Shown: positions 16,404-26,011, counted from the first letter of the stretch. The stretch: DNA of 64,000 nt from Actinoplanes subtropicus (GCF_000721705.1 NZ_JOJL01000009.1:74795-138794); one strand, 5' to 3'. The notes: a model not told the origin generated them from the letters alone. Translations and numbers: made by a program.

Positions 16404-17318
16404 ATGGCCACCACCACAGCCGCGGTGCCGGTCGTTGCGAAGCGCCGGTTCGGCTTCGGGCGTACGGCCGCCTGGGCTTTTATGATCTTGGTGATTCTCC
16501 TGTCGCTGTTCCCGTTCTATTGGATGCTGCGGACGGCCCTGTCCAGCAACAACGCCCTGTACGCCGGGTCGGACAGCCTGCTGCCGGTGCAGTTCTCCTG
16601 GGGCGGCTTCGAGCGGGTCTTCGGCCTGCAGACCGGGCAGGCGGCGATCGACGCCGGCGGCGCCGGGCAGCCGATCCAGTTCTGGCACTACCTGCTGAAC
16701 TCGGTCATCGTGTCCTCGCTGGTGACCGGCGGCCAGGTGTTCTTCTCCGCGATGGCCGCGTACGCGTTCGCCCGCCTGCAGTGGCGGCACCGGGAGACGG
16801 TCTTCCGGTTCTTCCTCGGCGGCCTGATGATCCCGACGATCTTCACGCTGCTGCCGAACTTCGTGCTGATCAAGCAGCTCGGGCTGGTCGACACGCTGTT
16901 CGGGATCGCGCTGCCGACCATGCTGATGACCCCGTTCGCGGTGTTCTTCCTGCGCCAGTTCTTCCTCGGCATCTCCCGCGAGGTCGAGGAGGCGGCGCTG
17001 GTCGAGGGGGCCAGCAAGGTGCGGGTCTTCTTCCGGCTGATCCTGCCGATGTCCTCGGCGCCGCTCGCCACCCTGGCGATCCTGACCTACATCACCTCGT
17101 GGAACGACTACTTCTGGCCGCTGATGGTCAGTTACACCGACCGCTCCCGGGTGCTCACGGTCGCGCTGGGCGTCTTCAAGTCGCAGACGCCGCAGACCGG
17201 CCCGGACTGGTCCGGGCTGATGGCCGCGACCCTGGTGGCGGCCCTGCCGATGCTCGTCCTGTTCTGCTTCTTCGCCAAGCGGATCGTCAACTCGATCGGA
17301 TTCAGTGGGATCAAATGA
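16404..17318 (+). CDS. sugar ABC permease, MalG/UgpE type
   Basis: Second membrane subunit of the carbohydrate importer, 304 residues. It has six hydrophobic segments, starting with TAAWAFMILVILLSLFPFYWMLRTALSS, and the MalG-type coupling loop EEAALVEGASKVRVFFRLILPMS. GAGGAGGAG lies just ahead of ATG 16404. It is 10 bp after the first permease and overlaps the binding-protein gene by 4 bp (ATGA). No ATPase is encoded in the operon, so a shared MsiK-type ATPase from elsewhere is likely, as is usual for actinobacterial CUT1 sugar importers. Confidence 0.93.
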   Translation: MATTTAAVPVVAKRRFGFGRTAAWAFMILVILLSLFPFYWMLRTALSSNNALYAGSDSLLPVQFSWGGFERVFGLQTGQAAIDAGGAGQPIQFWHYLLNSVIVSSLVTGGQVFFSAMAAYAFARLQWRHRETVFRFFLGGLMIPTIFTLLPNFVLIKQLGLVDTLFGIALPTMLMTPFAVFFLRQFFLGISREVEEAALVEGASKVRVFFRLILPMSSAPLATLAILTYITSWNDYFWPLMVSYTDRSRVLTVALGVFKSQTPQTGPDWSGLMAATLVAALPMLVLFCFFAKRIVNSIGFSGIK

Positions 17319-18691
17319 GACGACTTCTCGCGGCCCTGTCCGCCGCCACGCTGCTCGCCGGGTGCGGGTGGGGTGGCGCGGACGCCGCCACCGGGCCGGG
17401 CGGCAACGGCACCATCGAGTACTGGCTGTGGGACTCCGGGCAGCAGCCGGGCTACCAGAAGTGCGCGGACGCGTTCGCCGCGCAGAACCCGGGCTTGAAG
17501 GTGCACATCTCGCAGTACGGCTGGGACGTCTACTGGTCCAAGCTGACCGCCGGCTTCATCGCCGACACCGCCCCCGACGTCTTCACCGACCACCTCGCCA
17601 AGTTCGCCCAGTTCGTCGACCTGAAGGTGCTGCGCCCGCTGGACGAGCTCGGCCCGACCAGCGACGTCCAGGACGGCGACTACCAGCAGGGCCTGGCCGA
17701 GCTGTGGAAGGGCAAGGACGGCCACCGGTACGGCACCCCCAAGGACTGGGACACCATCGCGATCTTCTACAACAAGGCGGCGCTCACCGCGGCCGGCGTC
17801 GACCCGGCCCAGCTCGGCAACCTGAGCTGGAACCCGCGGGACGGCGGCACCTTCGAGAAGCTCGTCGCCCACCTCACGATCGACGACAAGGGTGTCCGCG
17901 GCGACCAGCCGGGCTTCGACAAGAACCACGTCAAGCAGTACGGCCTCGGCTCGGACGGCTCCGGGGGCGGCGGCTGGGGCCAGACCCAGTGGTCGGCGTT
18001 CACCGGCAGCGCCGGTTGGTCGGTCACCGACAAGAACCCGTGGGGCACCCACTTCAACCTCGACCAGCCCGCCTTCCAGACGACCCTGAGCTGGTACTTC
18101 GGCCTGGTCCGCAAGGGCTTCATGCCGTCGTACGAGCAGATCGGCGGTGCCAACCCGATCGGCCCGGACAAGGAGATCCAGTCCGGAATCGCGGCGATGG
18201 GGCTCAGCGGCTCCTGGATGATCTCCACGTTCACCAAGCTCACCGACGCGGCCGGCAAGAAGCTCGACATCGGCATCGCGCCCACCCCGATCGGCCCGAC
18301 CGGCAAGCGGGCGTCGATGTTCAACGGCCTGGCCGACTCGATCACCACCCTCTCCAAGCAGCCGGAGAACGCCGCCAAGTGGGTCAAGTTCCTCTCCGGC
18401 GCCCAGTGCCAGGACATCATCGGCCACTCCGGCGTGGTCTTCCCGGCCCGGCCCGAGGGCACCCAGCTGGCCGTCGCCTACAACCGCGACCAGCGCAAGC
18501 TCGACGTCACGCCGTTCACCGACCAGGTCAAGGAGAAGACCACGTTCCTCTTCCCGGTGACCACCAACGCCGCCGACATCACCGCGCTGATGAACCCGCG
18601 GATGGACGCCGTCTACATCGGCAGCGCTCCGGTCTCCTCGCTGACCACGCTCAACGACCAGCTCAACAAGCTGTTCGAGGTCGCCCAATGA
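17315..18691 (+). CDS. sugar-binding lipoprotein, SBP family 1
   Basis: Extracellular sugar-binding protein of 458 residues. The start at ATG 17315 gives a short lipoprotein signal, MRRLLAALSAATLLAGCG, with lipobox LAGC. The mature protein has the family-1 pattern: IEYWLWDSGQQPGYQKCADAF, FIADTAPDVFTDHLAKFAQFV, and KDWDTIAIFYNKAALTAAGVD. It overlaps both neighbours by 4 bp (ATGA), so the four genes are tightly coupled. Having the binding protein third, after the permeases, is less common than having it first. The linked GH36 enzyme suggests alpha-galactosides such as raffinose or melibiose as ligands. Confidence 0.92.
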   Translation: MRRLLAALSAATLLAGCGWGGADAATGPGGNGTIEYWLWDSGQQPGYQKCADAFAAQNPGLKVHISQYGWDVYWSKLTAGFIADTAPDVFTDHLAKFAQFVDLKVLRPLDELGPTSDVQDGDYQQGLAELWKGKDGHRYGTPKDWDTIAIFYNKAALTAAGVDPAQLGNLSWNPRDGGTFEKLVAHLTIDDKGVRGDQPGFDKNHVKQYGLGSDGSGGGGWGQTQWSAFTGSAGWSVTDKNPWGTHFNLDQPAFQTTLSWYFGLVRKGFMPSYEQIGGANPIGPDKEIQSGIAAMGLSGSWMISTFTKLTDAAGKKLDIGIAPTPIGPTGKRASMFNGLADSITTLSKQPENAAKWVKFLSGAQCQDIIGHSGVVFPARPEGTQLAVAYNRDQRKLDVTPFTDQVKEKTTFLFPVTTNAADITALMNPRMDAVYIGSAPVSSLTTLNDQLNKLFEVAQ

Positions 18692-20808
18692 TGCTGCACT
18701 GGCGCGCCGGCGGGGTCAGCCTCGTGCTCGACTGCTCCGGGACCCTCCTGCCCCGCGTCGTGCACTGGGGCGCCGACCTCGGGGACGTGTCCTTGGCGGA
18801 TCTGGCGCTCGCCGGGGTGCCGCAGCGGGCCAGCAACGGCCTCGACGAGGTCGTCCCGGTCAGCGTGCTGCCGGAGCAGTCGGCCGGCTGGGTCGGCACC
18901 CCCGGACTGGCCGGCCACCGCGAAGGCACCGCATTCTCCACCGCTTTCGTGGTGACCGGCCTCGAGGAGGACGGCCGGCGCCTGACCGTCGCCGCGCGGG
19001 ACGCCGCGGCCGGGCTCGCGCTGCGGCTGGGGCTGGAGCTGACCGACGCCGGCCTGGTGCGGCAGCGGGCGACGCTGACCAATGCGGACCCGGCGTCGGT
19101 CTTCACGGTCGACGGCCTGCTGCCCACCCTGCCGGTGCCGGCCGAGGCCACCGAGCTGCTCGACTTCACCGGGCGGCACCTGCGCGAACGCATCCCCCAG
19201 CGGCAGCCCTTCACCCTCGGGACGCGGTTGCGGGAGAACCGGCGCGGGCGGACCGGCGCCGACGCCTCGATCGTGCTGGCCGCCGGCGCCGCGGGGTTCG
19301 GCTTCGGCGCCGGCGAGGTGTGGGGCATCCACGTGGCCTGGAGCGGCAACCACCGGACGCTGGCCGAGCGGACGCCGACCGGGGTCTCCCTGCTCGGCGG
19401 GGGAGAGCTGCCGCTGGCCGGCGAGGTGCGGTTGGCGCCGGGTGAGTCGTACGGCAGCCCCTGGCTCTATGGCTCGTACGGCCGGGGGCTGGACGAGCTG
19501 TCCGGGCGCTTCCACCGGCACCTGCGGGCCCGGCCCCGGCATCCCCGATCGCCCCGCCCGGTGATCGTCAACACCTGGGAGGCGGTCTACTTCGACCACG
19601 ACCTGGCCCGGCTCACCGCGCTGGCCGACGTCGCCGCCCGGGTCGGCGCCGAGCGGTTCGTCCTGGACGACGGCTGGTTCCGGCACCGCCGCGACGACCA
19701 CGCCGGGCTCGGCGACTGGTACGTCGACGAGACGGTCTGGCCCAAGGGCCTGCACCCGCTGGTCGACCACGTCCGCGGGCTCGGCCTCGAGTTCGGCCTC
19801 TGGGTCGAGCCCGAGATGGTCAACCCCGACTCGGACCTGGCCCGGGCCCACCCCGACTGGATCCTGTCGACCGGCGGCCGGATGCCGCCCGCGGCCCGCC
19901 ACCAGCAGGTCCTCGACCTCGGGCACCCGGCGGCCTACGACTACCTGCTCGAACGGCTGGACGCGCTGCTGTCCGAGTACGACATCGACTACCTCAAGTG
20001 GGACCACAACCGCGACCTCATCGACGCCGGGCACTCGCCCACCGGCCGGGCCGGCGTCCACGTCCAGACCCTCCGGCTGTACGCGCTGCTCGACGACCTG
20101 CGCGCCCGGCACCCCGGGGTGGAGATCGAGTCGTGCTCCTCCGGCGGCTCCCGGGTCGACCTCGGCATCCTCGAACGCACCGACCGGGTCTGGGCCAGCG
20201 ACTGCAACGACGCGCTCGAGCGGCAGCACATCCAGCGCTGGACCGGCACGCTGCTGCCGCCCGAGATGATCGGCGCGCACGTGGGACCGACCGTCTCGCA
20301 CACCACCGGGCGGGTGCACACCCTCGACTTCCGGGCCGGGACGGCGCTGTTCGGGCACTTCGGCATCGAGTGGGACCTGACCGCGGCCACCGAGGCCGAC
20401 CGCGAGCGGCTCGCCGAGTGGGTCCGGCTCTACAAAGAGTTGCGCGGCCTGCTGCACGGCGGGACGGTCGTGCGGGCCGACCACCCGGATCCGGCGCTGT
20501 GGGTGCACGGGGTGGTCGCCCCGGACCGCTCGGACGCCGTGTACGCGCTGGTGGCCATGGCGACCGGGGTGGCGTCGCCGCCCGGGCCGGTACGGCTGCC
20601 CGGCCTGGAACCGGACGCGCTCTACCGGGTCGAGCCGCTCGCGCCCGGCGACCGGCCGGCCGGGCCGACCCCGGACGCGCTGCGCTGGTGGGCCGGTGGC
20701 GTCGAGTTGACCGGCCGGGCGCTCGCGGCGGCCGGCGTGCAGGCGCCGGTGCAGTTCCCGGAGCGGCTCGCCCTGATCCGCGCCACCCGGCGGCCGTTGG
20801 GTCGTTGA
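18688..20808 (+). CDS. GH36 alpha-galactosidase
   Basis: Cytosolic alpha-galactosidase of 706 residues, releasing galactose from imported alpha-galactosides. The N-terminal beta-sandwich domain is followed by the (beta/alpha)8 barrel with FVLDDGWFRHRRDD and FGLWVEPEMVNPDSDL. The nucleophile is predicted as Asp439 in YLKWDHNRD and the acid/base as Asp505 in WASDCNDA, both matching GH36. The ESCSSGGSRVDLG motif is also present. No signal peptide. Last gene of the ROK-controlled operon, starting by ATGA overlap with the binding-protein gene; the much longer upstream open frame is a shadow. Confidence 0.93.
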   Translation: MMLHWRAGGVSLVLDCSGTLLPRVVHWGADLGDVSLADLALAGVPQRASNGLDEVVPVSVLPEQSAGWVGTPGLAGHREGTAFSTAFVVTGLEEDGRRLTVAARDAAAGLALRLGLELTDAGLVRQRATLTNADPASVFTVDGLLPTLPVPAEATELLDFTGRHLRERIPQRQPFTLGTRLRENRRGRTGADASIVLAAGAAGFGFGAGEVWGIHVAWSGNHRTLAERTPTGVSLLGGGELPLAGEVRLAPGESYGSPWLYGSYGRGLDELSGRFHRHLRARPRHPRSPRPVIVNTWEAVYFDHDLARLTALADVAARVGAERFVLDDGWFRHRRDDHAGLGDWYVDETVWPKGLHPLVDHVRGLGLEFGLWVEPEMVNPDSDLARAHPDWILSTGGRMPPAARHQQVLDLGHPAAYDYLLERLDALLSEYDIDYLKWDHNRDLIDAGHSPTGRAGVHVQTLRLYALLDDLRARHPGVEIESCSSGGSRVDLGILERTDRVWASDCNDALERQHIQRWTGTLLPPEMIGAHVGPTVSHTTGRVHTLDFRAGTALFGHFGIEWDLTAATEADRERLAEWVRLYKELRGLLHGGTVVRADHPDPALWVHGVVAPDRSDAVYALVAMATGVASPPGPVRLPGLEPDALYRVEPLAPGDRPAGPTPDALRWWAGGVELTGRALAAAGVQAPVQFPERLALIRATRRPLGR

Positions 20809-20847
20809 TCGATTTGATCAGCTCCTTCCAGCACCCGGGACCGACCG

Positions 20848-22131
20848 ATGCGACGTCGTTTGCTTGCCGCCCTGCTCGTGGCCGTCGCGGTCACGACCGG
20901 ACCGCCCACCCCGGCCGCCGCCGATCTCGCGCAATCGGCGGTGGTGTCCGAGCATCCGGTCGGGTACACCCCGCACGTGCTGGACGGCGCGGTCTGGGCG
21001 ATCGCCGTCGTCGGCCGCACCGTGGTCGTCGGCGGCGAGTTCACCACGGTCGCGGACAGCTCCCGCAAGCACACCTACGCGCGGCGGAACATCTTCGCCT
21101 TCGACCTGTTCACCGGCGCGGTCAGCCGGTTCGCGCCGACGGTGGACGGCGGCGTGCACGCGCTGGCCGCCGGGCCCGGCGGGACGGTCTACGCGGGTGG
21201 CGCGTTCACCACGGTCGGCGGCGTGCCGCAGCGCGGCCTGGTCCGGTTGTCGCTGGACGGCCGTCGGGTGAGCGGGTTCCGGGCCACCGTGGATCACGGT
21301 GACGTCAAAGCCTTGGCCGTACGCGACGACAACGTCTACGCCGGCGGCCTGTTCAAGGCGGTCGACGGCGTCCGGCGGGCCGGCCTGGCCCGGGTCGACG
21401 CGTACACCGGCGCGGTCGACCCCGGCTTCGACGCCCAGCTGTCGGCGCCCGGCCTGCCGCAGACCTTCGTCGAAAGCCTCGACCTGTCGCCGGACGGCCG
21501 GCGGCTGGTGGCGGTCGGGGCGTTGAAGCAGGCCGGAACCGCCCCGCGGGCGCAGATCGCCATGTTCGACGTATCCGGGCCGCGGGCGGCGCTGACCGAC
21601 TGGTACACCGACGCGTTCGCGGTGCCCTGCGCCCCGCAGTTCCAGGCGTACGTGCGGCAGGTGAAGTTCTCCCCGGACGGCTCCTACCTGGTGGTGGCGA
21701 CCAGCGGCGGCACCTCGGACCCGACCAAGATCTGCGACGCGGCGGCCCGCTTCCAGACCGGCGGCCCCGGCCGGCACGACCCGGTCTGGGTCCAGCGCAC
21801 CGGCGGCAACACGCTGCTCGCCGTGGCCATCACCGGCGCCGCCGTCTACCTGGGTGGGCACCAGCTGTACCTGGACAACCCGTACGGTCACAAGGTCAAG
21901 TACCCGGGGAAGCCGCCGGTCTACACGGTCGGGCCGGGCGCCGTCGAGCGCCCGGGCATCGGCGCGGTCGACCCGGCCACCGGAAAGGCGCTGGCCTGGA
22001 ACCCGACCCGCAGCCGGGGCGTCGGCGTCCGCGCCTTCGTCGCCGTCCCGCAGGGCCTGCTGGTCGGCTCGGACACCGACCAGCTCGGCCACGAGTTCCA
22101 CGGCCGGATCGGCATGTTCCCGCTCCCGTAG
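20848..22131 (+). CDS. secreted beta-propeller protein, delta-60-like repeats
   Basis: Exported protein of 427 residues. A classical signal peptide (MRRRLLAALLVAVAVTTGPPTPAAA) is followed by repeated units of the form VYAGGAFTTVGGVPQRGLVRL and VYAGGLFKAVDGVRRAGLARV, which match the delta-60/DUF5122 propeller repeats of actinobacterial and deltaproteobacterial secreted proteins. The C-terminal part has further blades (VYLGGHQLYLDN). Ligand or activity unknown. It begins 39 bp after the alpha-galactosidase and may be read from the same transcript, but its function need not be linked. Confidence 0.82.
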   Translation: MRRRLLAALLVAVAVTTGPPTPAAADLAQSAVVSEHPVGYTPHVLDGAVWAIAVVGRTVVVGGEFTTVADSSRKHTYARRNIFAFDLFTGAVSRFAPTVDGGVHALAAGPGGTVYAGGAFTTVGGVPQRGLVRLSLDGRRVSGFRATVDHGDVKALAVRDDNVYAGGLFKAVDGVRRAGLARVDAYTGAVDPGFDAQLSAPGLPQTFVESLDLSPDGRRLVAVGALKQAGTAPRAQIAMFDVSGPRAALTDWYTDAFAVPCAPQFQAYVRQVKFSPDGSYLVVATSGGTSDPTKICDAAARFQTGGPGRHDPVWVQRTGGNTLLAVAITGAAVYLGGHQLYLDNPYGHKVKYPGKPPVYTVGPGAVERPGIGAVDPATGKALAWNPTRSRGVGVRAFVAVPQGLLVGSDTDQLGHEFHGRIGMFPLP

Positions 22132-22167
22132 TGTTCCGATCACGCCGCGCCGGGCGGCCACCGCCGG

Positions 22168-23376
22168 TCAGGCGTTCGCCAGCTCGGTCAGCGGCACCGC
22201 CGGGTCGGCCAGGCGGGCCGGGTCGACCTGGACGCCGGTGCGCACCAGTTCCTGGATCGACTCGCTGCTGTCCCAGACGTTGACGTTCATCCCGGCCAGC
22301 ACCTGCCCGTCGTCGTGCCAGAACGCGATGTACTCGCGGCCCGCCAGGTCACCGCGGATCACCAGCTCGGGCCGGGCGCCGGGCGGGATCCAGCCGGCGA
22401 ACTCCATGCCCAGGTCGTACTGGTCGGTGAAGAAGTACGGCACCCGGTCGTACGCCACCTCCTGGCCGAGCATCGCCCGGGCGGCCGCCGCGCCGGTGTC
22501 GATCGCGTTCGCCCAGTGCTCCACGCGGACCCGGCGAGCCAGCAGCGCGTGGTCGACGGCGGCCACGTCACCGGCGGCGAAGATGAACGGGTCGTCGGTG
22601 CGCAGCTGGTGGTCGACGAGGATGCCGTCGCCCACCGCCAGCCCGGCCGCCCGGGCCAGCTCGGTACGCGGCCGCACGCCCACCGCGACCAGCACGGTGT
22701 CGGCCGGGCAGAGGGTGCCGTCGTCCAGCACGACGCCGTCCGGGCGGAACTCGGCGGCCTGCCGGCCGAAGTGGAACACCACGCCGTGCTCCTCGTGCAG
22801 GGCGGCGAACGACGCGGCCAGCTGGTCGCCGAGCACCCGGTGCAGCGGCAGCGGGGCCGTCTCGATCACTGTGACCGCCGCGCCGCGCTCCCGGGCCGCG
22901 GCCGCGACCTCGAGGCCGATCCAGCCGGCGCCGACGATCACCAGGCGGGCGCCCTCGTGCAGGCTCCCGGCGAGGCGGTGGCAGTCGGCGAGGGTACGCA
23001 GGTAGCGGACGTCGCCGACGAGGGGCAGCCGGCGCGGTTCGGCGCCGGTGGCCAGCAGCAGCCGGTCGTACCCGATGGCGCTCTCGTCGGCCAGCCACAC
23101 CTGACGCGCGGCCCGGTCGATCGCGCGCACCGCGGTGCCACTGCGCAGGTCGACGTCGTGTCGGCGATACCAGTCGGCGGCGTGGACGTAGACGTTGACG
23201 CGCTCGGCCGTGCCGAGCAGCAGCCCCTTGGAGAGCGGTGGCCGCTCGTACGGCCGCTCGGTCTCCTCCCCCAGGAGCACGACGCGCCCGGAGAATCCCT
23301 CGGAGCGCAAGGTCTCGGCGGCTTTGGCGCCGGCCAGGCCGGCCCCCACGATCACAAAGGTGCGGTCGTCGATCAT
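22168..23376 (-). CDS. FAD/NAD(P)H-dependent ferredoxin reductase
   Basis: Cytosolic flavoprotein of 402 residues related to ferredoxin/rubredoxin reductases of oxygenase systems. It has an N-terminal FAD-binding GxGxxG (FVIVGAGLAGAKAAETL), the RPYERPPLSKG segment typical of this group, a second nucleotide-binding GxGxxG (LVIVGAGWIGLEVAAAA), and IFAAGDVAAVDH near the flavin. GGAGG lies before the ATG at 23376. It is divergent from a Cys-rich regulator with which it shares the control region. A partner ferredoxin is not encoded beside it. Confidence 0.9.
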   Translation of the reverse strand: MIDDRTFVIVGAGLAGAKAAETLRSEGFSGRVVLLGEETERPYERPPLSKGLLLGTAERVNVYVHAADWYRRHDVDLRSGTAVRAIDRAARQVWLADESAIGYDRLLLATGAEPRRLPLVGDVRYLRTLADCHRLAGSLHEGARLVIVGAGWIGLEVAAAARERGAAVTVIETAPLPLHRVLGDQLAASFAALHEEHGVVFHFGRQAAEFRPDGVVLDDGTLCPADTVLVAVGVRPRTELARAAGLAVGDGILVDHQLRTDDPFIFAAGDVAAVDHALLARRVRVEHWANAIDTGAAAARAMLGQEVAYDRVPYFFTDQYDLGMEFAGWIPPGARPELVIRGDLAGREYIAFWHDDGQVLAGMNVNVWDSSESIQELVRTGVQVDPARLADPAVPLTELANA

Positions 23377-23392
23377 CCACGGCCTCCATTTT

Positions 23393-23468
23393 TACCAACG
23401 CTCATTACCTTTAATAGCCAGCCTCCTCGTGATCGGGCGTAATTTCAATAGTCGATGTTGGTGATAAT
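23393..23468. promoter_or_regulatory. divergent control region, reductase and HTH gene
   Basis: TACCAAC (23393-23399) and GTTGGTGA (23457-23464) are inverted copies near the two ends of the 100-bp divergent gap, each close to one gene start. GATAAT (23463-23468) is a good -10 box for the regulator gene, nine bases before its ATG, so that mRNA would be leaderless. TATTAA on the minus strand (near 23411-23416) could serve the reductase. Confidence 0.4.
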
Positions 23469-23476
23469 CTCGCGCC

Positions 23477-24118
23477 ATGGACGACCCGTGGACCGCCGTC
23501 ACCACCCTGTCCGACCCGTCGCGCCGCGCGCTGTACGACTACGTCCGCCGCCAGGACCACCCAGTCGGCCGGGACGAGGCGGCCACGGCCACCGCGATGT
23601 CCCGCGGGCTGGCCGCGTTCCACCTGGACAAGCTGGTCGACACCGGGCTGCTCACGGCGCAGTACGCGGCGCCCACCGGCCGGCCGCGCGGGCGCGGACG
23701 CGCGCCCAAGGTCTACGAGGCCACCGGCGACGGCCTGGCGGTGACCATCCCCGCGCGACGGTACGAGCTGATCGCGGACATCCTGGCCGAGGCGGTGGCC
23801 GGCGGCGAGGAGCCGGCCGCCGAGGCCGCCGCCCGGCTGTCCTACCGCCGCGGGCGGGACCTGTCGGCGGCGCTGCCGCCCGGGCAGGACGTGGTCGGCA
23901 CGCTGACCGACCTGGGCTTCGAGCCGCGCCGCGACCCCGAGGCGATCACCCTGCACAACTGCCCGTTCCACGCGCTGGCGGCCCGGCACACCACGCTGGT
24001 GTGCGGGCTCAACCACGCGTTCCTCACCGGGCTGGTCGACGGCCTCGGCGCCACCGACTCGGCGCCGGTGCTGGCCCCGCGCACCGGGCGCTGCTGTGTG
24101 GAGCTGCGCGCCCGCTGA
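23477..24118 (+). CDS. HTH regulator with C-terminal Cys cluster
   Basis: Transcription factor of 213 residues. The N-terminal winged helix (LSDPSRRALYDYVRRQD and MSRGLAAFHLDKLVDTGLLTAQY) resembles ArsR/DeoR-like regulators. The C-terminus carries NCPFHALAARHTTLVCGLNHAFL and PRTGRCCVEL, a Cys arrangement seen in SufR-like actinobacterial regulators that may hold an iron-sulfur cluster; cluster binding is inferred, not shown. Divergent from the ferredoxin reductase, which it probably controls. ATG 23477 has no ribosome site but a -10 box nine bases upstream, indicating leaderless translation. Confidence 0.85.
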   Translation: MDDPWTAVTTLSDPSRRALYDYVRRQDHPVGRDEAATATAMSRGLAAFHLDKLVDTGLLTAQYAAPTGRPRGRGRAPKVYEATGDGLAVTIPARRYELIADILAEAVAGGEEPAAEAAARLSYRRGRDLSAALPPGQDVVGTLTDLGFEPRRDPEAITLHNCPFHALAARHTTLVCGLNHAFLTGLVDGLGATDSAPVLAPRTGRCCVELRAR

Positions 24119-24139
24119 AGGCGTCACGGAGAAAGTCGA

Positions 24140-25081
24140 TCAGCGGCGGTGCCGGTCCAGGAAGCGCCGCCGCTCGGCGGCCAGGTCGAGGTCCTCGGGA
24201 GTGTCGCCGGTGAAGCCGCTGTGCGGCATGGCTTCGCCGACGTGCAGTTCGGCGTCGATGCCGGCCGCACGCAGTCTGCGGTGCATCCGCACGGTGTTGG
24301 ACAGGAACAGGTCGCGGGTGCCGCTCTGCAGGTAGGTCGGCGGAAAGCCGGTGACGTCGGCGAACAGCGGCGACAGGTACGGGTGGGCGAGGTCGTGTCC
24401 GGCGGCGTACAGCCGGTTGACCGCCATGAGCGAACCCAAGACTGTGTCGTACGCCAGGTTGGTGTGGAAGGTGTCCCCGGACTCGGTGAGGTCGAGCTCC
24501 GGCGTGCCCAGCACCAGGGCCGCGGGCATGGGCAGGCCCTCGTCCTTCGCCCGGACGATCAGCGCCGCGGCGAGGTTGCCGCCGGCCGAGACGCCGCCGA
24601 CGAAGATGTCGGCAGGATCGCGGATCTCCAACAGCTCCCGGTAGACGGCGACACAATCGTCGAGGCCGGCCGGGTAGGGATGTCGCGGTGCCATCCGGTA
24701 GTCGACACCCCAGGTGATCATGCCGCTGGTCATCGCGGTCAGCGCGGTGGTGGCACGGCAGACGGGCCCACCGCACATGATCAGAGCTCCGCCGTGAATG
24801 TCGAGGAAGATCGGTCCGGATTCGGCCGGGACACCCTCCGGCCGGGCAACGTACGTGCGAACGCCCGAGATGTCGCGGTCTTCCACCGTCACCGGGAGCT
24901 GAGCGGCCGACGCGAACCGCGAAAGGATGGCGGAGTCAACCGCGGCGATGTGCTTCTCCCACCCTTCGACGTCGTCCGGGGCGGGCCAACTGCTCGGTGC
25001 CCGGGGAACGGCCAGGAACTGCCGGGCACGCTCGCTGACGCTGGTCGGCACCCAAACCGGGGTCTCTTCCCTCTCGCTCAT
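24140..25081 (-). CDS. alpha/beta hydrolase, HSL-type esterase
   Basis: Serine esterase/lipase of the hormone-sensitive-lipase group, 313 residues, cytosolic. The oxyanion-hole motif is DIHGGALIMCGG, the nucleophile elbow GVSAGGNLA, and the other triad members are likely the Asp in SGTRDLFLS and the His in MPHSGF. YRMAPRHPYPAGLDDC is also diagnostic. It converges on the HTH regulator gene with a gap of about 20 bp. Substrate unknown; such enzymes hydrolyse short-chain esters. Confidence 0.92.
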   Translation of the reverse strand: MSEREETPVWVPTSVSERARQFLAVPRAPSSWPAPDDVEGWEKHIAAVDSAILSRFASAAQLPVTVEDRDISGVRTYVARPEGVPAESGPIFLDIHGGALIMCGGPVCRATTALTAMTSGMITWGVDYRMAPRHPYPAGLDDCVAVYRELLEIRDPADIFVGGVSAGGNLAAALIVRAKDEGLPMPAALVLGTPELDLTESGDTFHTNLAYDTVLGSLMAVNRLYAAGHDLAHPYLSPLFADVTGFPPTYLQSGTRDLFLSNTVRMHRRLRAAGIDAELHVGEAMPHSGFTGDTPEDLDLAAERRRFLDRHRR

Positions 25082-25211
25082 ACCGCCATGCTCCGGGTGG
25101 GCGGCCGGTAACGAAACCCGCCAGGCGGCGGGCAGGTCCCGCTCCGGATGGGGCCGCCGAACTCGGTGCCGCGGTCGTAGACCGCGGCACGATCGGCCTC
25201 CGCCCGGTGGA

Positions 25212-25982
25212 TCAGGCGTTGATTTTGTCTCGCCAGGCCAGGAACTCGCGGAGTTCGGTCAGGTCGGGCGTCGGGCCGCCGGTGTGGATCGTGAAGAGGC
25301 GCGCCCCGAGCTCGTACATCCGGTCGCGGCTCTCGGCGTTGCCCACGACGGAGATCTCGATCTCGGCCGGGTCGCGGCCGATGGCGGCGCAGTGGTCGCC
25401 GAGGATGCCGAGTTTGCGTTCGAGCGTCTCGGCGTCGGCGAAGCTGTGCCAGATGTCGGCGTGCTTGGCGGTGAGACGCAAGGTCTTCTTCTCGCCGCCG
25501 CCACCGATCAGCACCGGGATCTTGCGGGTGGGCGGCGGGTTGAGCTTGCCCCAGCGCGATTCGATCCGGGGCAGCGCCTCGGCGAGGTCGTCGAGGCGCT
25601 TGCCGGCGGTGCCGAAGTCGTAGCCGTACTCCTGGTAGTCCCGCTCGAACCAGCCGGAGCCGATGCCGAGCACGAGCCGGCCGTCGCTGATGTGATCGAC
25701 GGTGCGCGCCATGTCGGCGAGCAGTTCCGGGTTGCGATAGCTGTTGCAGGCGACGAGAGCGCCGATCTCGACGCGGGAGGTCGACTCGGCCCAGGCGGCG
25801 AGCATGGTCCAGCACTCGAAGTGCAGACCGTCCGGTTCGCCGCTGAGCGGGTAGAAGTGATCCCAGTTGAAGAGGAGATCCAGCCCGAGGTCCTCGGCCT
25901 CGGAGGCGGTACGGCGGATAGTGGCGTAGTCCATGTGTTGCGGCTGCAGTTGCAGCCCGATGCGAACCGGCCTATCGATCAT
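25212..25982 (-). CDS. LLM class F420-dependent oxidoreductase
   Basis: Luciferase-like oxidoreductase of 256 residues, probably using coenzyme F420 as is common for this group in actinomycetes. Typical elements are IGLQLQPQHMDYATI at the N-terminus, FNWDHFYPLSGEPDG, the SYRNPELLADMARTVDHIS segment, and LGIGSGWFERDYQEYG. The start at ATG 25982 gives the standard N-terminus; the open frame continues far upstream antisense to the GH12 gene and is not used. Substrate unknown. Confidence 0.9.
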   Translation of the reverse strand: MIDRPVRIGLQLQPQHMDYATIRRTASEAEDLGLDLLFNWDHFYPLSGEPDGLHFECWTMLAAWAESTSRVEIGALVACNSYRNPELLADMARTVDHISDGRLVLGIGSGWFERDYQEYGYDFGTAGKRLDDLAEALPRIESRWGKLNPPPTRKIPVLIGGGGEKKTLRLTAKHADIWHSFADAETLERKLGILGDHCAAIGRDPAEIEISVVGNAESRDRMYELGARLFTIHTGGPTPDLTELREFLAWRDKINA

Positions 25983-26011
25983 GCGAACGAGCCTACGTGC
26001 CGCGGGGTGGG

